Positions 1 through 8,293 of a stretch of DNA of 64,000 bases are shown here, one piece after another (the first letter of the stretch is position 1; every line of letters begins with the position of its first letter). The translations under genes were made by a program, and so were the position numbers. The stretch is from Prauserella isguenensis. Its GTDB lineage: Bacteria > Actinomycetota > Actinomycetes > Mycobacteriales > Pseudonocardiaceae. The stretch is from positions 1,775,428 through 1,839,427 of the forward strand of contig NZ_JACHWU010000001.1 in the NCBI RefSeq assembly GCF_014191605.1. Direction: 5' to 3'. The notes beneath the pieces were generated by a model. The model was not told the origin of the DNA. It saw only the letters and a list, made by a program, of their open reading frames with translations, and made no database searches.

Positions 1-1410
1 ACGGAGTCGCTCTGGATCGTCCACGCCTACGGGTTTCTGATCGCCGGATTCCTGATCACGATGGGGCGTGTCGCCGACCGCGTCGGCGCCCGTCGGCTGC
101 TTCTGTGCGGAGCCTCGGCGTTCGCCGTACTGTCCGTCTTCGCGGCCTTCGCCTGGACGCCCGGCGTGCTCGTCCTCGTGCGGGCTCTCCTCGGCGTAGC
201 CGGTGCGACCCTCATGCCCTCGCTGTTCTCCCTGCTGCGGGAGATGTTCCGCGACGACGATCAGCGCCGATTCGCCATCGCCATCATGTTCAGCTCCTTC
301 ACGATCGGCGGTGCGATCGGACCCTTGCTCGGCGGCGCGCTGGTGGAGGCGTTCTGGTGGGGCGCGATCTTCCTGATCAACGTTCCGCCGATGGCCGTGC
401 TCGTCGTGCTCGGCATGCTCGTGTTGCCGGAACGGCGTGAATCCCGCGCAAGTCGGATCGACGCGAGTAGTGTGGCACTCTCGATCACCGGGATGCTGGC
501 CGTGGTCTACGGACTGCAAGAGATCGCTGCCGGGGCCGAGGGCGAAACCGCGTCACTGCCACCCGGGGTCTCGGTCCTCCTCGTCGTCGCCGGAATGGCG
601 ATGCTCGCGCTGTTCGTGCGTCGGCAGCGTCGGCTCGCTGATCCGCTGTTCGATCTGGTGTTGCTGAAGAATCGCCGCGTCGCGGCCTCCCTGTTGACGT
701 TGTTGCTGACCGGGATCGGCTCGGTGGGGGTGTTCTTCCTCTTCACCCAGCATCTGCAGTGGGTGGGAGGGTTCACTCCGCTGGTCGCCGGTGTTCTGAC
801 GCTGCCGTACATCGCGGCCGACATTCTGGGTGCGCTCGTCGCCCCCGCACTGGCTCGCCGTTGGCGGTCGTCGAGCATCATCGTCAGCGGCCTGCTGATC
901 GTCGCGCTCGGCTCTGTCCTCACCGCCCTCGCGGTGGTCGACGGGAGGATTCCCCTGCTCGTCCTCGCCGTATCGGTCATCGGACTCGGTCACGGCGCTG
1001 CGATGGCGCTCGTGAGCGATGCGATCATCTCGAGTGCGCCGGAACATCGCGTCGGATCCGCCGCCGCGGCACAGGAGGTCGGGGGAGAGCTCGGTTCCGC
1101 GCTCGGCATCGCGGTCGGCGGGACGACGGGAGTTCTCGTCTTCCGGGCATCGCTCGACCGGATGCTCCCAGTCGAGACGCCGGCCGACATCGCCGGTGCG
1201 CTGCGAGCCAGCGTCCATGAGGCGTTCGACGCGGTGCACGGGAACGCGGGTGACTCCGCGCCGCTCGTCGAGACCGTCCGAGCGGCGACGGGGAACGGGC
1301 TCGTGGCGTACGCCCTGCTCGCGGCCGTGCTCGTCGCAGCGTCCGCGGGCATCACGGCCTCCGCGTTCGCCGCGCGGAGAGTGCCGGCCCCGGTAGCGGA
1401 TTCACGGTAG
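1..1410 (+). CDS. MFS drug exporter, DHA2 (EmrB/QacA-like) type, 5' partial
   Basis: Proton-driven multidrug-type exporter of the major facilitator superfamily in the cytoplasmic membrane. The reading frame is already open at base 1, so the true start and first membrane segment lie outside the window. The loop 2-3 signature is visible as GRVADRVGARR, and the antiporter motif C as GGAIGPLLGGAL in TM5. Many further hydrophobic helices follow, with two extra central ones typical of 14-TM DHA2 members. The last 20 residues are Ala/Val/Arg-rich. Substrate cannot be told from sequence. No regulator gene is seen next to it inside the window; any partner would be upstream. Confidence 0.9.
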   Translation, partial: TESLWIVHAYGFLIAGFLITMGRVADRVGARRLLLCGASAFAVLSVFAAFAWTPGVLVLVRALLGVAGATLMPSLFSLLREMFRDDDQRRFAIAIMFSSFTIGGAIGPLLGGALVEAFWWGAIFLINVPPMAVLVVLGMLVLPERRESRASRIDASSVALSITGMLAVVYGLQEIAAGAEGETASLPPGVSVLLVVAGMAMLALFVRRQRRLADPLFDLVLLKNRRVAASLLTLLLTGIGSVGVFFLFTQHLQWVGGFTPLVAGVLTLPYIAADILGALVAPALARRWRSSSIIVSGLLIVALGSVLTALAVVDGRIPLLVLAVSVIGLGHGAAMALVSDAIISSAPEHRVGSAAAAQEVGGELGSALGIAVGGTTGVLVFRASLDRMLPVETPADIAGALRASVHEAFDAVHGNAGDSAPLVETVRAATGNGLVAYALLAAVLVAASAGITASAFAARRVPAPVADSR

Positions 1411-1622
1411 CGCCTGCGCATCGACGAGTCCGTGACGCGACGTCGGGGTACCGTCCCGCCGCCGGCGTGGCATCCAAAGCATCTCCTCGACAGCGGCCGT
1501 GGCTCCGCCGAGGTCGCCGGCCAGGACCTCGACAGTGCAGGCTGTTGCGGGCCGAGTGCCGCACGTCTACGTTCGGCGTGAACCGGTTGCGTCCCGCAAT
1601 CGGCGGGGGAGGGTGATGACAC

Positions 1623-2186
1623 GTGGGAACACTGAGTTACACCGCGACCGTGTCGCTCGACGGTTATGCCGCAGACGCGAGCGGTGATTTCGACTGGTCG
1701 GCTCCGAGCGGCGAGGTTTTCGAGTTCCATGTGGACCGTATGGCCGCGGTGTCCACCGAAGTGCTGGGGCGCAACACGTATCTGTTGATGCGGTACTGGG
1801 AGTCTCCGCCGGAGGACGACTCCTGGAGTACGGCCGAGCACGAGTTCGCCCGGCGGTGGCGCGACATCGAGCACGTGGTGGCGTCCTCGACCTTGACCCG
1901 CGCCGACCTCGCTTCCGACCGGGTCCGACTCGTGCCCGAGCTGGGTCTCACCGATCTGGAGAAGATCGTGGCCGACGCCGCCGGCGAGGTCGAGATCTTC
2001 GGGCCGACAACGGCGAGCGCGGCCATCCGTGCCGGCATGGTGCGGGACTTCCGGTTCTTCGTCGTTCCCCGGGTGGTCGGCGGGGGACTCCGCGCACTAC
2101 CCGACGACGCCCGACTCGACCTGCACCTGGTCGAGCATCGCATCTTCGGCAACGGCACGGCATATCTGCGGTACCGGCCACGCTGA
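1623..2186 (+). CDS. dihydrofolate reductase family protein (RibD C-terminal domain-like)
   Basis: A 187-residue single-domain protein of the RibD_C/DHFR-like fold, which binds NAD(P)H. The N-terminus GTLSYTATVSLDGYAADASG matches the first strand and substrate loop of this family. The middle ...EVEIFGPTTASAAIRAGMV... fits the usual nucleotide-binding strand-loop, although the common GG(S/G) is GP here, and PRVVGGGLRAL fits the C-terminal loop. The GTG start is preceded by a purine-rich GGGGGAGGG. Most members have unknown physiological substrates; a true folate or riboflavin role is not implied. It stands alone between an MFS gene and a convergent aldolase gene. Confidence 0.87.
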   Translation: MGTLSYTATVSLDGYAADASGDFDWSAPSGEVFEFHVDRMAAVSTEVLGRNTYLLMRYWESPPEDDSWSTAEHEFARRWRDIEHVVASSTLTRADLASDRVRLVPELGLTDLEKIVADAAGEVEIFGPTTASAAIRAGMVRDFRFFVVPRVVGGGLRALPDDARLDLHLVEHRIFGNGTAYLRYRPR

Positions 2187-2254
2187 GTCGAGTGGGCCGC
2201 CGCTCGACCAGGGATACGGCGAGCTCCACTCCGCAGCGACATGCTCGCCCGGAT

Positions 2255-3181
2255 TTACCGGCCGAGGCCGAGTTCGTCGACAACCTTGCGCACCGCGGCC
2301 CGTTGCGGGTCGGTGAGACCCTGGAGCGGCAGCGGCAGGCATCGATGCGGGGCCAGGCCGAGGTGCTCGGCGATCGCGGCGACCACGCGCAGACTGCCTC
2401 CGAACTCCGCGAACAGGTTCCACAGTGGACCGAGCCGCGCGGACTCGGCCACGGCGTCAGCGGCGCGTCCCTCCCGCGCGGCACGGGTGATCGCCAGTGC
2501 GGGCGAGGGCAGCGTGCCGCCGACGACCGAATACCACGCGTCGCACCCCGCGTTGAGTCCGGTCGCCGCGAACCCGTCGCCGGAGACGCCGATCGTGACG
2601 TGTTCGCCCGTGGCGGCCCGGATCGCTGTGACGTGGTCGCGGGCTTGCGCCGGATCCGCGGGCACTCCGGGAATCTTGATCGACGCGATGCCCGGGAGCT
2701 GCGCGATGCGGGCGTAGAGCTCCATGGTGAACGTGAACCGCGTCGTGCCCGGGTTGTCGTAGACGACGACCGGCAGCTCGGTGCGGTCCGTGACCGTGCG
2801 GAAGAGCTCGAACACGTCGTCGTCGGTCAGCGGCTGGTACGTCATCGGAGCGAGCAGGACTCCGGCGGCGCCGGCGGCTTCCGCATCGTCGACGTGCGCG
2901 AGGACGTGCGACGTCCGCAGACCGCCGACGCCGACGAACACCGGTACGCCCTCCGCGTGCTCGACGGCCAGTCGGGACACCCGGGCACGTTCGGCGCGGC
3001 TCAGGTAGGCGTAGGACCCGGTCGAGCCGAGCGCGGTGATCGAATCGACACCGGCGTCGGCGAGCCGCGTAACCAGTCCGGCGAACGCCGCCTGGTCGAC
3101 GGCGTCGTCCCGCAGGGGCGTGAGAGGGAACGCGCTCAGTCCGGTGAAAGCGTGGGGTCCGGTACGTCGAGGGTCGGTCAC
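2255..3181 (-). CDS. dihydrodipicolinate synthase (DapA) family aldolase/lyase
   Basis: A 308-residue class I aldolase of the DapA/NAL superfamily (TIM barrel). The Schiff-base lysine is K169 in SIKIPG and the assisting tyrosine is Y141 in VVVYDNPG; the GSTGS loop at 52-56 replaces the usual GTTGE. Because lysine-synthesis DapA normally keeps GTTGE and sits with dapB or lysine genes, this is more likely a catabolic paralogue (sugar acid or hydroxyproline type), which is inference. The GTG start follows a clear AAGGAG; the open frame extends further upstream but without coding character. It is divergent from the AraC-like gene at 3453, so the two may share control. Confidence 0.85.
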   Translation of the reverse strand: MTDPRRTGPHAFTGLSAFPLTPLRDDAVDQAAFAGLVTRLADAGVDSITALGSTGSYAYLSRAERARVSRLAVEHAEGVPVFVGVGGLRTSHVLAHVDDAEAAGAAGVLLAPMTYQPLTDDDVFELFRTVTDRTELPVVVYDNPGTTRFTFTMELYARIAQLPGIASIKIPGVPADPAQARDHVTAIRAATGEHVTIGVSGDGFAATGLNAGCDAWYSVVGGTLPSPALAITRAAREGRAADAVAESARLGPLWNLFAEFGGSLRVVAAIAEHLGLAPHRCLPLPLQGLTDPQRAAVRKVVDELGLGR

Positions 3182-3452
3182 ACGTTCTCCTTCGTCGTGG
3201 CACCGTTCGGCCGGACCAGGTTGGTGTTCGTGATTCCGCCGCAGCCCCAGCCGGTGACGTCGGCGCCGGTCGCCTCGGCGATCGGTTCCTCGTGCGTGCG
3301 CACGCGAGCAGGGTGCACGGGCGCGGTGGCGCGTTGCAACACCGTGTCGGCCCGCGCCGGATGCGTCGCGCGTGGACGCGATCGTATCGGGCAGGAAAGA
3401 TCGGGCGGGCAGTAGCCGAGCGTCGCAAGAATCGGTCGCGAAGGGAGCAGCC

Positions 3453-4319
3453 GTGATCGACATTCTCAATCGGCTCGTCGCGACCGTGGACGAGAGCCTC
3501 GGCGAGGAGCTGGACGTCGCCGCGTTCGCGGGCCGCGCCGGTACTACCGAGTACCACCTGCGCCGCATGTTCTCGTCCCTGGCGGGAATGCCGCTGTCGG
3601 AGTACGTCCGGCGGCGGCGCATGACGGTGGCCGCGGCCGACGTGGTCGGCGGTGAGGATCTGCTGACGATCGCCGTCCGCTACGGATACGGGTCGACGGA
3701 GGCATTCGGGAGAGCGTTCCGCTCCGTGCACGGCGTCGGACCGGCCGACGTTCGCCGCGACGGCGGCCCCCTTCGCAGTCAATCGCAACTCAGGTTCCGC
3801 CTGACCGTCGAAGGGAGTGCGCCCATGGACGCACGCATCGTCGAACACCCCGGTTTCCGTCTCGTCGGACACGCCGCGCGCGTACCGCTGATCCACGAGG
3901 GCGTGAATCCGCATATCCAAGCTCACATCGAGGCACTGCCTCCCACCGAGCACGACCGGCTCAAGCAGCTGAGCAACACCGAACCGGCCGGGCTGCTTCA
4001 GGTGAGCGCCGACCTCGACCCGGACTACACCGAGGGCAGCGAGCTGACCTATCTGCACGGGGTCGCCGTCGACGGCGGCACGGCGGTCCCGGGCGACCTC
4101 GACGCCATGGAGGTGAACGCCGGGCACTGGGCCGTCTTCCGCACGTCGGGGGAGCATCCGAAGGCGCTGCAGGACGGGTTCGCCGCGACCGCGACCGAGT
4201 GGTTCCCGGCGAATCCGTGGCGGCTCCGTCCCGGCCCGTCGATCGTGTCGGTGCTCGACCGCGCCGAGGACTTCAGTACCGCCACGTGCGAGATCTGGAT
4301 GCCCGTCGAACGCGACTGA
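3453..4319 (+). CDS. AraC-family transcriptional regulator with GyrI-like effector domain
   Basis: A 288-residue regulator. Residues about 1-100 form the double helix-turn-helix of AraC/XylS proteins (DVAAFAGRAGTTEYHLRRMF, then ...TIAVRYGYGSTEAFGRAFRSVHG). Residues about 125-288 resemble the GyrI-like small-molecule-binding domain (MDARIVEHPGFRLVGHAARV ... FRTSGEHP). This architecture is shared with Rob/SoxS-like and BmrR-like multidrug-sensing regulators. The GTG start with GAAGGGAG upstream was preferred over an in-frame ATG 81 bp upstream that has no ribosome site. Divergent from the DapA-like gene. Effector unknown. Confidence 0.88.
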   Translation: MIDILNRLVATVDESLGEELDVAAFAGRAGTTEYHLRRMFSSLAGMPLSEYVRRRRMTVAAADVVGGEDLLTIAVRYGYGSTEAFGRAFRSVHGVGPADVRRDGGPLRSQSQLRFRLTVEGSAPMDARIVEHPGFRLVGHAARVPLIHEGVNPHIQAHIEALPPTEHDRLKQLSNTEPAGLLQVSADLDPDYTEGSELTYLHGVAVDGGTAVPGDLDAMEVNAGHWAVFRTSGEHPKALQDGFAATATEWFPANPWRLRPGPSIVSVLDRAEDFSTATCEIWMPVERD

Positions 4320-4334
4320 CCCGGTCGACGCTGC

Positions 4335-4946
4335 TCAGCCGGCGCTGGGCGGCACGCGTCGTGCAGCGTGCTTGCGGTAGGTCCGGACCGCCGACCGAAC
4401 GTGCGGGTGCTCGTCGTCGTCGAGGGAGTCGGCGACGACGAGCCCCCGCTCGACGTCTGCGGAGGAGCCCTTCTTGACGAACCAGAGCGGTGCGGTGATG
4501 GCCGACCGTCGGCGCAGGGGATCGGCCGAGCGCGCGAGTTCGTCGAGAATCGCTCCGTCGACGGCCCCGGTCAGAATCGGCCGGCCCAGGACCCGGGGCG
4601 CCGCGCGATCCACCATGTCCCACGCGGTGATGGCGTCGTGGCGGGCGAGGTAGGTCTGCGCGAGGGTGGCGCGTTCCTCGTCGGAGAGCACTCGGCGGCT
4701 TCGGAAGTCGAGGATGCAGAACGCCGCCATGCGGGATTCGTAGGCCGCGTGTGTGACCAGCGCGTCGAACTCGACCGCCGGTACATCCGTGGCCGCCTTG
4801 GCGATGTCGAACAAGGTGCCCATCCGTACGCCGATCACCGGCTCGTCCCCGGCGACCCGAGCTCGGATCTTCGCCTCTTCGGTGGGATCGGCATTGTCGC
4901 GGAGGGCGGCGACCACTTCGGCGGCGGTGGTGAGTGTCGTTCCCAC
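4335..4946 (-). CDS. DNA alkylation repair protein, AlkD/AlkC-like HEAT-repeat family
   Basis: A 203-residue helical repeat protein resembling the DNA alkylation repair family (DNA glycosylases for bulky or cationic N3/N7 alkyl purines). The segment EPVIGVRMGTLFDIAKAA fits the family's first conserved helix pair, AFCILDFRSR the middle helix, and DAITAWDMVDRAA the conserved (N/S)WDxVD helix near the active site. The aspartate of WDMVD is the catalytic-site acid in AlkD. At 203 residues it is slightly shorter than typical AlkD (about 230). It converges with the AraC gene with only 15 bp between. Confidence 0.75.
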   Translation of the reverse strand: MGTTLTTAAEVVAALRDNADPTEEAKIRARVAGDEPVIGVRMGTLFDIAKAATDVPAVEFDALVTHAAYESRMAAFCILDFRSRRVLSDEERATLAQTYLARHDAITAWDMVDRAAPRVLGRPILTGAVDGAILDELARSADPLRRRSAITAPLWFVKKGSSADVERGLVVADSLDDDEHPHVRSAVRTYRKHAARRVPPSAG

Positions 4947-4959
4947 ACCGCCGATCGTA

Positions 4960-5139
4960 GGGAACGCGCGCTCTCGTGGCGACGCTCGATGTCCCAGCGC
5001 AGTCCATTGCCGATCGCCTCACCGGCCGCGAGCGTGGCGTGCATGCGGCCCGGTCCGAGCAGGAACCACTCCACGAGCCCGCGTGTACGGGCCACGGCCG
5101 GCAGGGCGTGCCCGATGCGCGGCAACCGGGCGCCACGCG
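4960..5139 (-). pseudogene. orphan coding-like segment downstream of SRPBCC gene
   Basis: In the frame one off from the SRPBCC gene, about 60 codons after its stop read as a protein-like stretch including GHALPAVARTRGLVEWFLL and GPGRMHATLAAGEAIGNG, with strongly G/C-biased third positions. It has no convincing start or ribosome site and runs out of coding character before the AlkD-like gene. It may be the displaced C-terminus of an altered SRPBCC gene or a remnant of an unrelated gene; the family was not recognised. Confidence 0.3.
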
Positions 5140-5523
5140 CTACTCGCCGCGATAGGTCGTCCAGTGTTCGTTGTCGGGAACGACGTGCCGCAGGGTGAGC
5201 GTCGTGCCCTCGTCGGCGGGCGTGAGATCCACCTCGACGGAGCTGACGTCTCCGCCGTACTCCCACGTGATCCGCAGTGCGTGGGGAGGTTCGCATCGTC
5301 CGATGGTGCCTTCCGTCCCACTGCCGGTGAGCTTGTAGCGGCCGCCTTCGACGAGGTCGCCCTCGACGGGTTCGAACCAGCGCGCCAGCCGCTCCGGGTC
5401 GGTACACGCGTGCCAGAGGTCGTCGGCGGTGGTGGCGAAGGTCTGTTCCAGTGCGACCGTGTGCTCGCCGTCGCCGTGTGCGATGCGGCGGAGTACGGCG
5501 TTGATCTGCTGTGCGACGTTCAT
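5140..5523 (-). CDS. SRPBCC / AHSA1-family (activator of Hsp90 ATPase-like) protein
   Basis: A 127-residue START-like ligand-binding fold protein. The opening TVALEQTFATTADDLWHACT and the following ERLARWFEP are typical of AHSA1/YndB-type proteins, as are EGGRYKLTGSG and ALRITWEYGG. It stops abruptly after TLRHVVPDNEHWTTYRGE, about 15-30 residues short of the usual C-terminal helix, so the end may be truncated. The ATG overlaps the stop of the upstream TetR gene by 4 bp (ATGA), indicating translational coupling and probably a regulator-effector pair. Ligand unknown. Confidence 0.85.
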   Translation of the reverse strand: MNVAQQINAVLRRIAHGDGEHTVALEQTFATTADDLWHACTDPERLARWFEPVEGDLVEGGRYKLTGSGTEGTIGRCEPPHALRITWEYGGDVSSVEVDLTPADEGTTLTLRHVVPDNEHWTTYRGE

Positions 5524-6287
5524 GTGCTGTCTCCCGGTTGCTCGTCGTCGGGTGCCGCCGAGAGTGTCCGTTTCGGTGACGCCGTCCCGTGACGGGAGTC
5601 CTGAGTGATACCCGGTGGTAGTGCACTCGAGGACGCGGAGCCGAGAGCGCGCGGCTCCTTCGGCGCCGCCGGCCACCACGACGGCAACTGGGCGGCGATG
5701 GTCCGTGCCGTTCCGTCGAGGTCGTCGCCGTCACCGTCGCCGTGGACGAAGTGGGCGAACGAGGCGGTCACCCCGGCGGCGAGGTAGGCGGCGGCCTCCC
5801 CGCCGCGGCCGGGCACGTCGATGCCCGCGTCGCAGAGCGCGTCCACAGCCTGCTGCGCGCGTTCCCGCATCGCCCTCCGCAGCACGGACTCGAAGCCGTG
5901 CGGACCGTTCTCGGAGAACAGCGCCCGGTAGACGGCGCGGTGCTCGCGCAGTTCCGCGAGCTGATCCACGAGCGCGGCCGCATACAACCGGGCGAGCCGC
6001 TCGGGTGATCCGGCCTCGGCGATGGCGGTGCCGGATACCGCGGCGAGCGAGTCGACGAGTTCGGCGAACGCGTCCGCGACGGCGTCGGACAGTGAACTCC
6101 AGTGGCCGTAGAAGGTCACGCGGTGCACCTCGGCCAGGCGGCAGACCGCCGAGACGGTGAGCCGGTCGAGGTCGCTGTCGACCGCGGCCTCGCGGATCGC
6201 CGCCAGGATCCGCTCGCGCGTGCGCAGGGCACGCGGTTCGGACAGATCGGCGGCCGCGCGGCCGGACCGGGGCGCGGAGGAGCTCAC
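5520..6287 (-). CDS. TetR/AcrR-family transcriptional regulator
   Basis: A 255-residue one-component regulator. The DNA-binding domain occupies residues about 21-68, with RERILAAIREAAVDSDLDRL as helix 1 and TVSAVCRLAEVHRVTFYGHW as the helix-turn-helix. The C-terminal ligand domain is helical up to about residue 205, followed by a Ser/Pro/Asp-rich tail of about 50 residues that is longer than usual. It overlaps the SRPBCC gene by 4 bp and probably represses this two-gene operon. The 49-bp gap to the SDR gene start side holds no obvious palindrome. Confidence 0.88.
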   Translation of the reverse strand: MSSSAPRSGRAAADLSEPRALRTRERILAAIREAAVDSDLDRLTVSAVCRLAEVHRVTFYGHWSSLSDAVADAFAELVDSLAAVSGTAIAEAGSPERLARLYAAALVDQLAELREHRAVYRALFSENGPHGFESVLRRAMRERAQQAVDALCDAGIDVPGRGGEAAAYLAAGVTASFAHFVHGDGDGDDLDGTARTIAAQLPSWWPAAPKEPRALGSASSSALPPGITQDSRHGTASPKRTLSAAPDDEQPGDST

Positions 6288-6336
6288 AGGACCATCCTGT
6301 CACCGACGTCCCGCTCGCCTCCGCACCCGAACGGCG

Positions 6337-7113
6337 TCAGCGGACCGACGCCTGGCCGCCGTCCACGGGCAACAGCTGTCCCGTGATGAACCGCGAGGAC
6401 TCCGAGGCGAGGAACACCATGACGGGGCCGAGGTCCTTGTCGGGGTCGCCGTACGCGTGGCCGAGCGCGATCGTGGCCTCGTTCTGCCAGTAGTTCGCGG
6501 TCCGGCCCGCCTCGTCGAGTCGGGCGAGGGCGGCGTCGTACATCGGTGTGGCGATCGCGGGGAGGATCGCGTTGACCCGAATGCCGTCCCCGCCCCACGC
6601 GGCCGCGGCCGTGCGGGTCCACGAGTGCACGGCGCCCTTCGACGCCGAGTACGCGGGCGCGACGGCCTCGGGTCGCAGGCCCGAGATCGAGCCGAAGTTG
6701 ATGATCGAGCCGCGCCCGGCGTGCGTCATGAGGCGGTGGGCGGCCTGGTTCGTCAGCATCGTGCCGCGCACGTTGACGGCGAACATCGCGTCCCAGTCCT
6801 CGGTGGTGACGTTCGTGGCGTCGCCGGAGCGCTGGATCGCGGCGGGGTGGGCGAGCACGTCGAGGCCGCCGAGCTTGCCGGCGGCCCGGTCGAAGGCGGT
6901 GTTGACGTTGTCGGCGTCGGAGACGTCGACGTCCAGGAACTCGGCGGTGCCGGGCCCGGCCTCGGCCGCGGCGGCGGCGACCTCGCGCCCTGCCTGCTCG
7001 TTGACGTCCATGCTCACGACATGGGCGCCGGCAGCGGTGTAGTTGCGTACGGTCGCGGCGCCCATCCCGCTAGCGCCGCCCGTGACGATGATGCGGTAGC
7101 CGGTCAGATCCAT
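6337..7113 (-). CDS. SDR-family oxidoreductase (classical)
   Basis: A 258-residue short-chain dehydrogenase/reductase. The Rossmann TGxxxGxG motif is TGGASGMG at residues 11-18, the acidic residue after strand 2 (VSMDVN) predicts NAD(H) preference, and the catalytic set is Ser in NFGSISG and Tyr/Lys in YSASK. The C-terminal RFITGQLLPVDGGQ is the conserved SDR end. It resembles 3-alpha-hydroxysteroid or 3-oxoacyl-type reductases, but the substrate is not resolved. Its leader carries a long hairpin (7138-7167) and a dyad (7177-7195), suggesting regulation; it may belong with the SMP-30 and LLM genes that follow on the same strand. Confidence 0.88.
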   Translation of the reverse strand: MDLTGYRIIVTGGASGMGAATVRNYTAAGAHVVSMDVNEQAGREVAAAAAEAGPGTAEFLDVDVSDADNVNTAFDRAAGKLGGLDVLAHPAAIQRSGDATNVTTEDWDAMFAVNVRGTMLTNQAAHRLMTHAGRGSIINFGSISGLRPEAVAPAYSASKGAVHSWTRTAAAAWGGDGIRVNAILPAIATPMYDAALARLDEAGRTANYWQNEATIALGHAYGDPDKDLGPVMVFLASESSRFITGQLLPVDGGQASVR

Positions 7114-7137
7114 GATCTCCCTCGTCGGCGGTCTCGG

Positions 7138-7195
7138 CGGTGGTGGCGGTACGAACCGCCACCACCGTCAAGACTACACCTGTAAATTAGAGGTG
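7138..7195 (-). promoter_or_regulatory. hairpin and dyad in the leader of the SDR gene
   Basis: A perfect 13-bp inverted repeat (CGGTGGTGGCGGT / ACCGCCACCACCG, loop ACGA) spans 7138-7167, 25 bp upstream of the SDR start. Just beyond it, CACCT-N9-AGGTG (7177-7195) forms an operator-like dyad in an unusually AT-rich spot. The function is inferred from position only. Confidence 0.4.
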
Positions 7196-7308
7196 GATCG
7201 GAGTTCTGACCTGCAACATCGTGCTCCTGCCATGTCGGTGATCGCAGGCGAGTGGGTCGTGGAGGCGTGCCTACACGGCGGTACCGGCGCGTAGGCACGG
7301 TGCTCCAC

Positions 7309-8202
7309 TCAGGGGGTTCCGGCGTGAGCGGCGTCGACCCGCACGGAGCGCAGTACCGCTTCGCGGGCCGACGTGCGCGCGTCCTCGTGGAAGTCAGGGG
7401 CGGTGCACAGGTACAGCGTGCGACCGTCGGCGCCTCCGAGCATGCACGCGAACACGCCGGTGCCCGGGTGGATCTCGTCGACGATCTCGCCGCCCTCCCG
7501 CACCCTGATGGCACGGTTCCCGGTCGCGTCGGCGACCCACAACGAACCGTCGGCGTCCAGGCAGCACCCGTCCGCCGCGACGACCACCTGCGGGAGCGCC
7601 TTCTCGATCTCCGTTTCGGTGGGCAGTTCGCCGAACGACGCCCACGTGCGCCTGCCGGTGAGCTTGCCGTCGGCCGCGATGTCGAACGCCGTGACGCGAT
7701 TGCCGAACGTCTCGCACACCAGCAACGTGCCGTCGTCGGTGATGACGCTGCCGTTGGGGAACAGCATCTCCTCGGCCACCGTCGTGACCGTGCCGTCGGG
7801 ATCGACCCGCAGCAGGTTCGTCGGACGTGCCGGGGCGCCGCCCATGAGGTCGAACCCGAAGTCACCGACGAACGCGCGGCCCTGGTCGTCGACCACGAGG
7901 TCGTTGAGGTGCCCGCCCACGTACGCGGACAGGTCGGCGTGGCAGACGAGCTCCCCGTTCGGCTCGCGCCGCAGCAGGCGGGCGTCGCGCATCGACACGA
8001 CGAGCAGCCGTCCGTCCGGCAGCCAGCCGAGGCCGGACGGTTGCTGCGGCACCTCGGCCTCGACACGCAGGTCGCTGCCGTCCTCGGCCGCGGAGTAGAC
8101 GCGGTGGGTGTAGAAGTCGGACACCCAGACGCGGCCGTCGTGCCAGCGCGGGCCCTCCAAAAACGACAGATCGCTCAGCACGGTCGTGACGTCGTGGTTC
8201 AT
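7309..8202 (-). CDS. SMP-30/gluconolactonase/LRE family protein
   Basis: A 297-residue six-bladed beta-propeller of the SMP-30/gluconolactonase family, normally a Ca/Zn-dependent lactone hydrolase. Seen here are the N-terminal metal-site strand LSFLEGPRWHDGRVWVSDF (Glu ligand in EGPRW), the HLNDLVVDDQGRAFVGDFG strand (Asn/Asp), and CCLDADGSLWVADA near the last metal-binding Asp. The ATG start at MNHDVTT follows GGAGGAACC; the open frame continues upstream without coding bias. It lies between the SDR and LLM genes on the same strand, so an SDR-lactonase-oxidoreductase route for a small cyclic compound is plausible but unproven. Confidence 0.88.
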   Translation of the reverse strand: MNHDVTTVLSDLSFLEGPRWHDGRVWVSDFYTHRVYSAAEDGSDLRVEAEVPQQPSGLGWLPDGRLLVVSMRDARLLRREPNGELVCHADLSAYVGGHLNDLVVDDQGRAFVGDFGFDLMGGAPARPTNLLRVDPDGTVTTVAEEMLFPNGSVITDDGTLLVCETFGNRVTAFDIAADGKLTGRRTWASFGELPTETEIEKALPQVVVAADGCCLDADGSLWVADATGNRAIRVREGGEIVDEIHPGTGVFACMLGGADGRTLYLCTAPDFHEDARTSAREAVLRSVRVDAAHAGTP

Positions 8203-8293
8203 GGTTCCTCCGGTTGCGGGCCCGTGGCCCGGGGTGGTCGCTGTTCGAGGTGTCGTCGTCCGGTGGGGCACGATGTCCGACGGGCGGGCGCCG

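Noticed and set aside
1411..1622. possible small gene between MFS and DHFR-like genes
   Set aside because: No frame has both a start with ribosome site and coding bias; treated as intergenic.
4273..5136. 287-codon minus frame across the AlkD-like gene
   Set aside because: Arg/Gly-rich shadow frame without motifs, out of frame with the AlkD-like gene.
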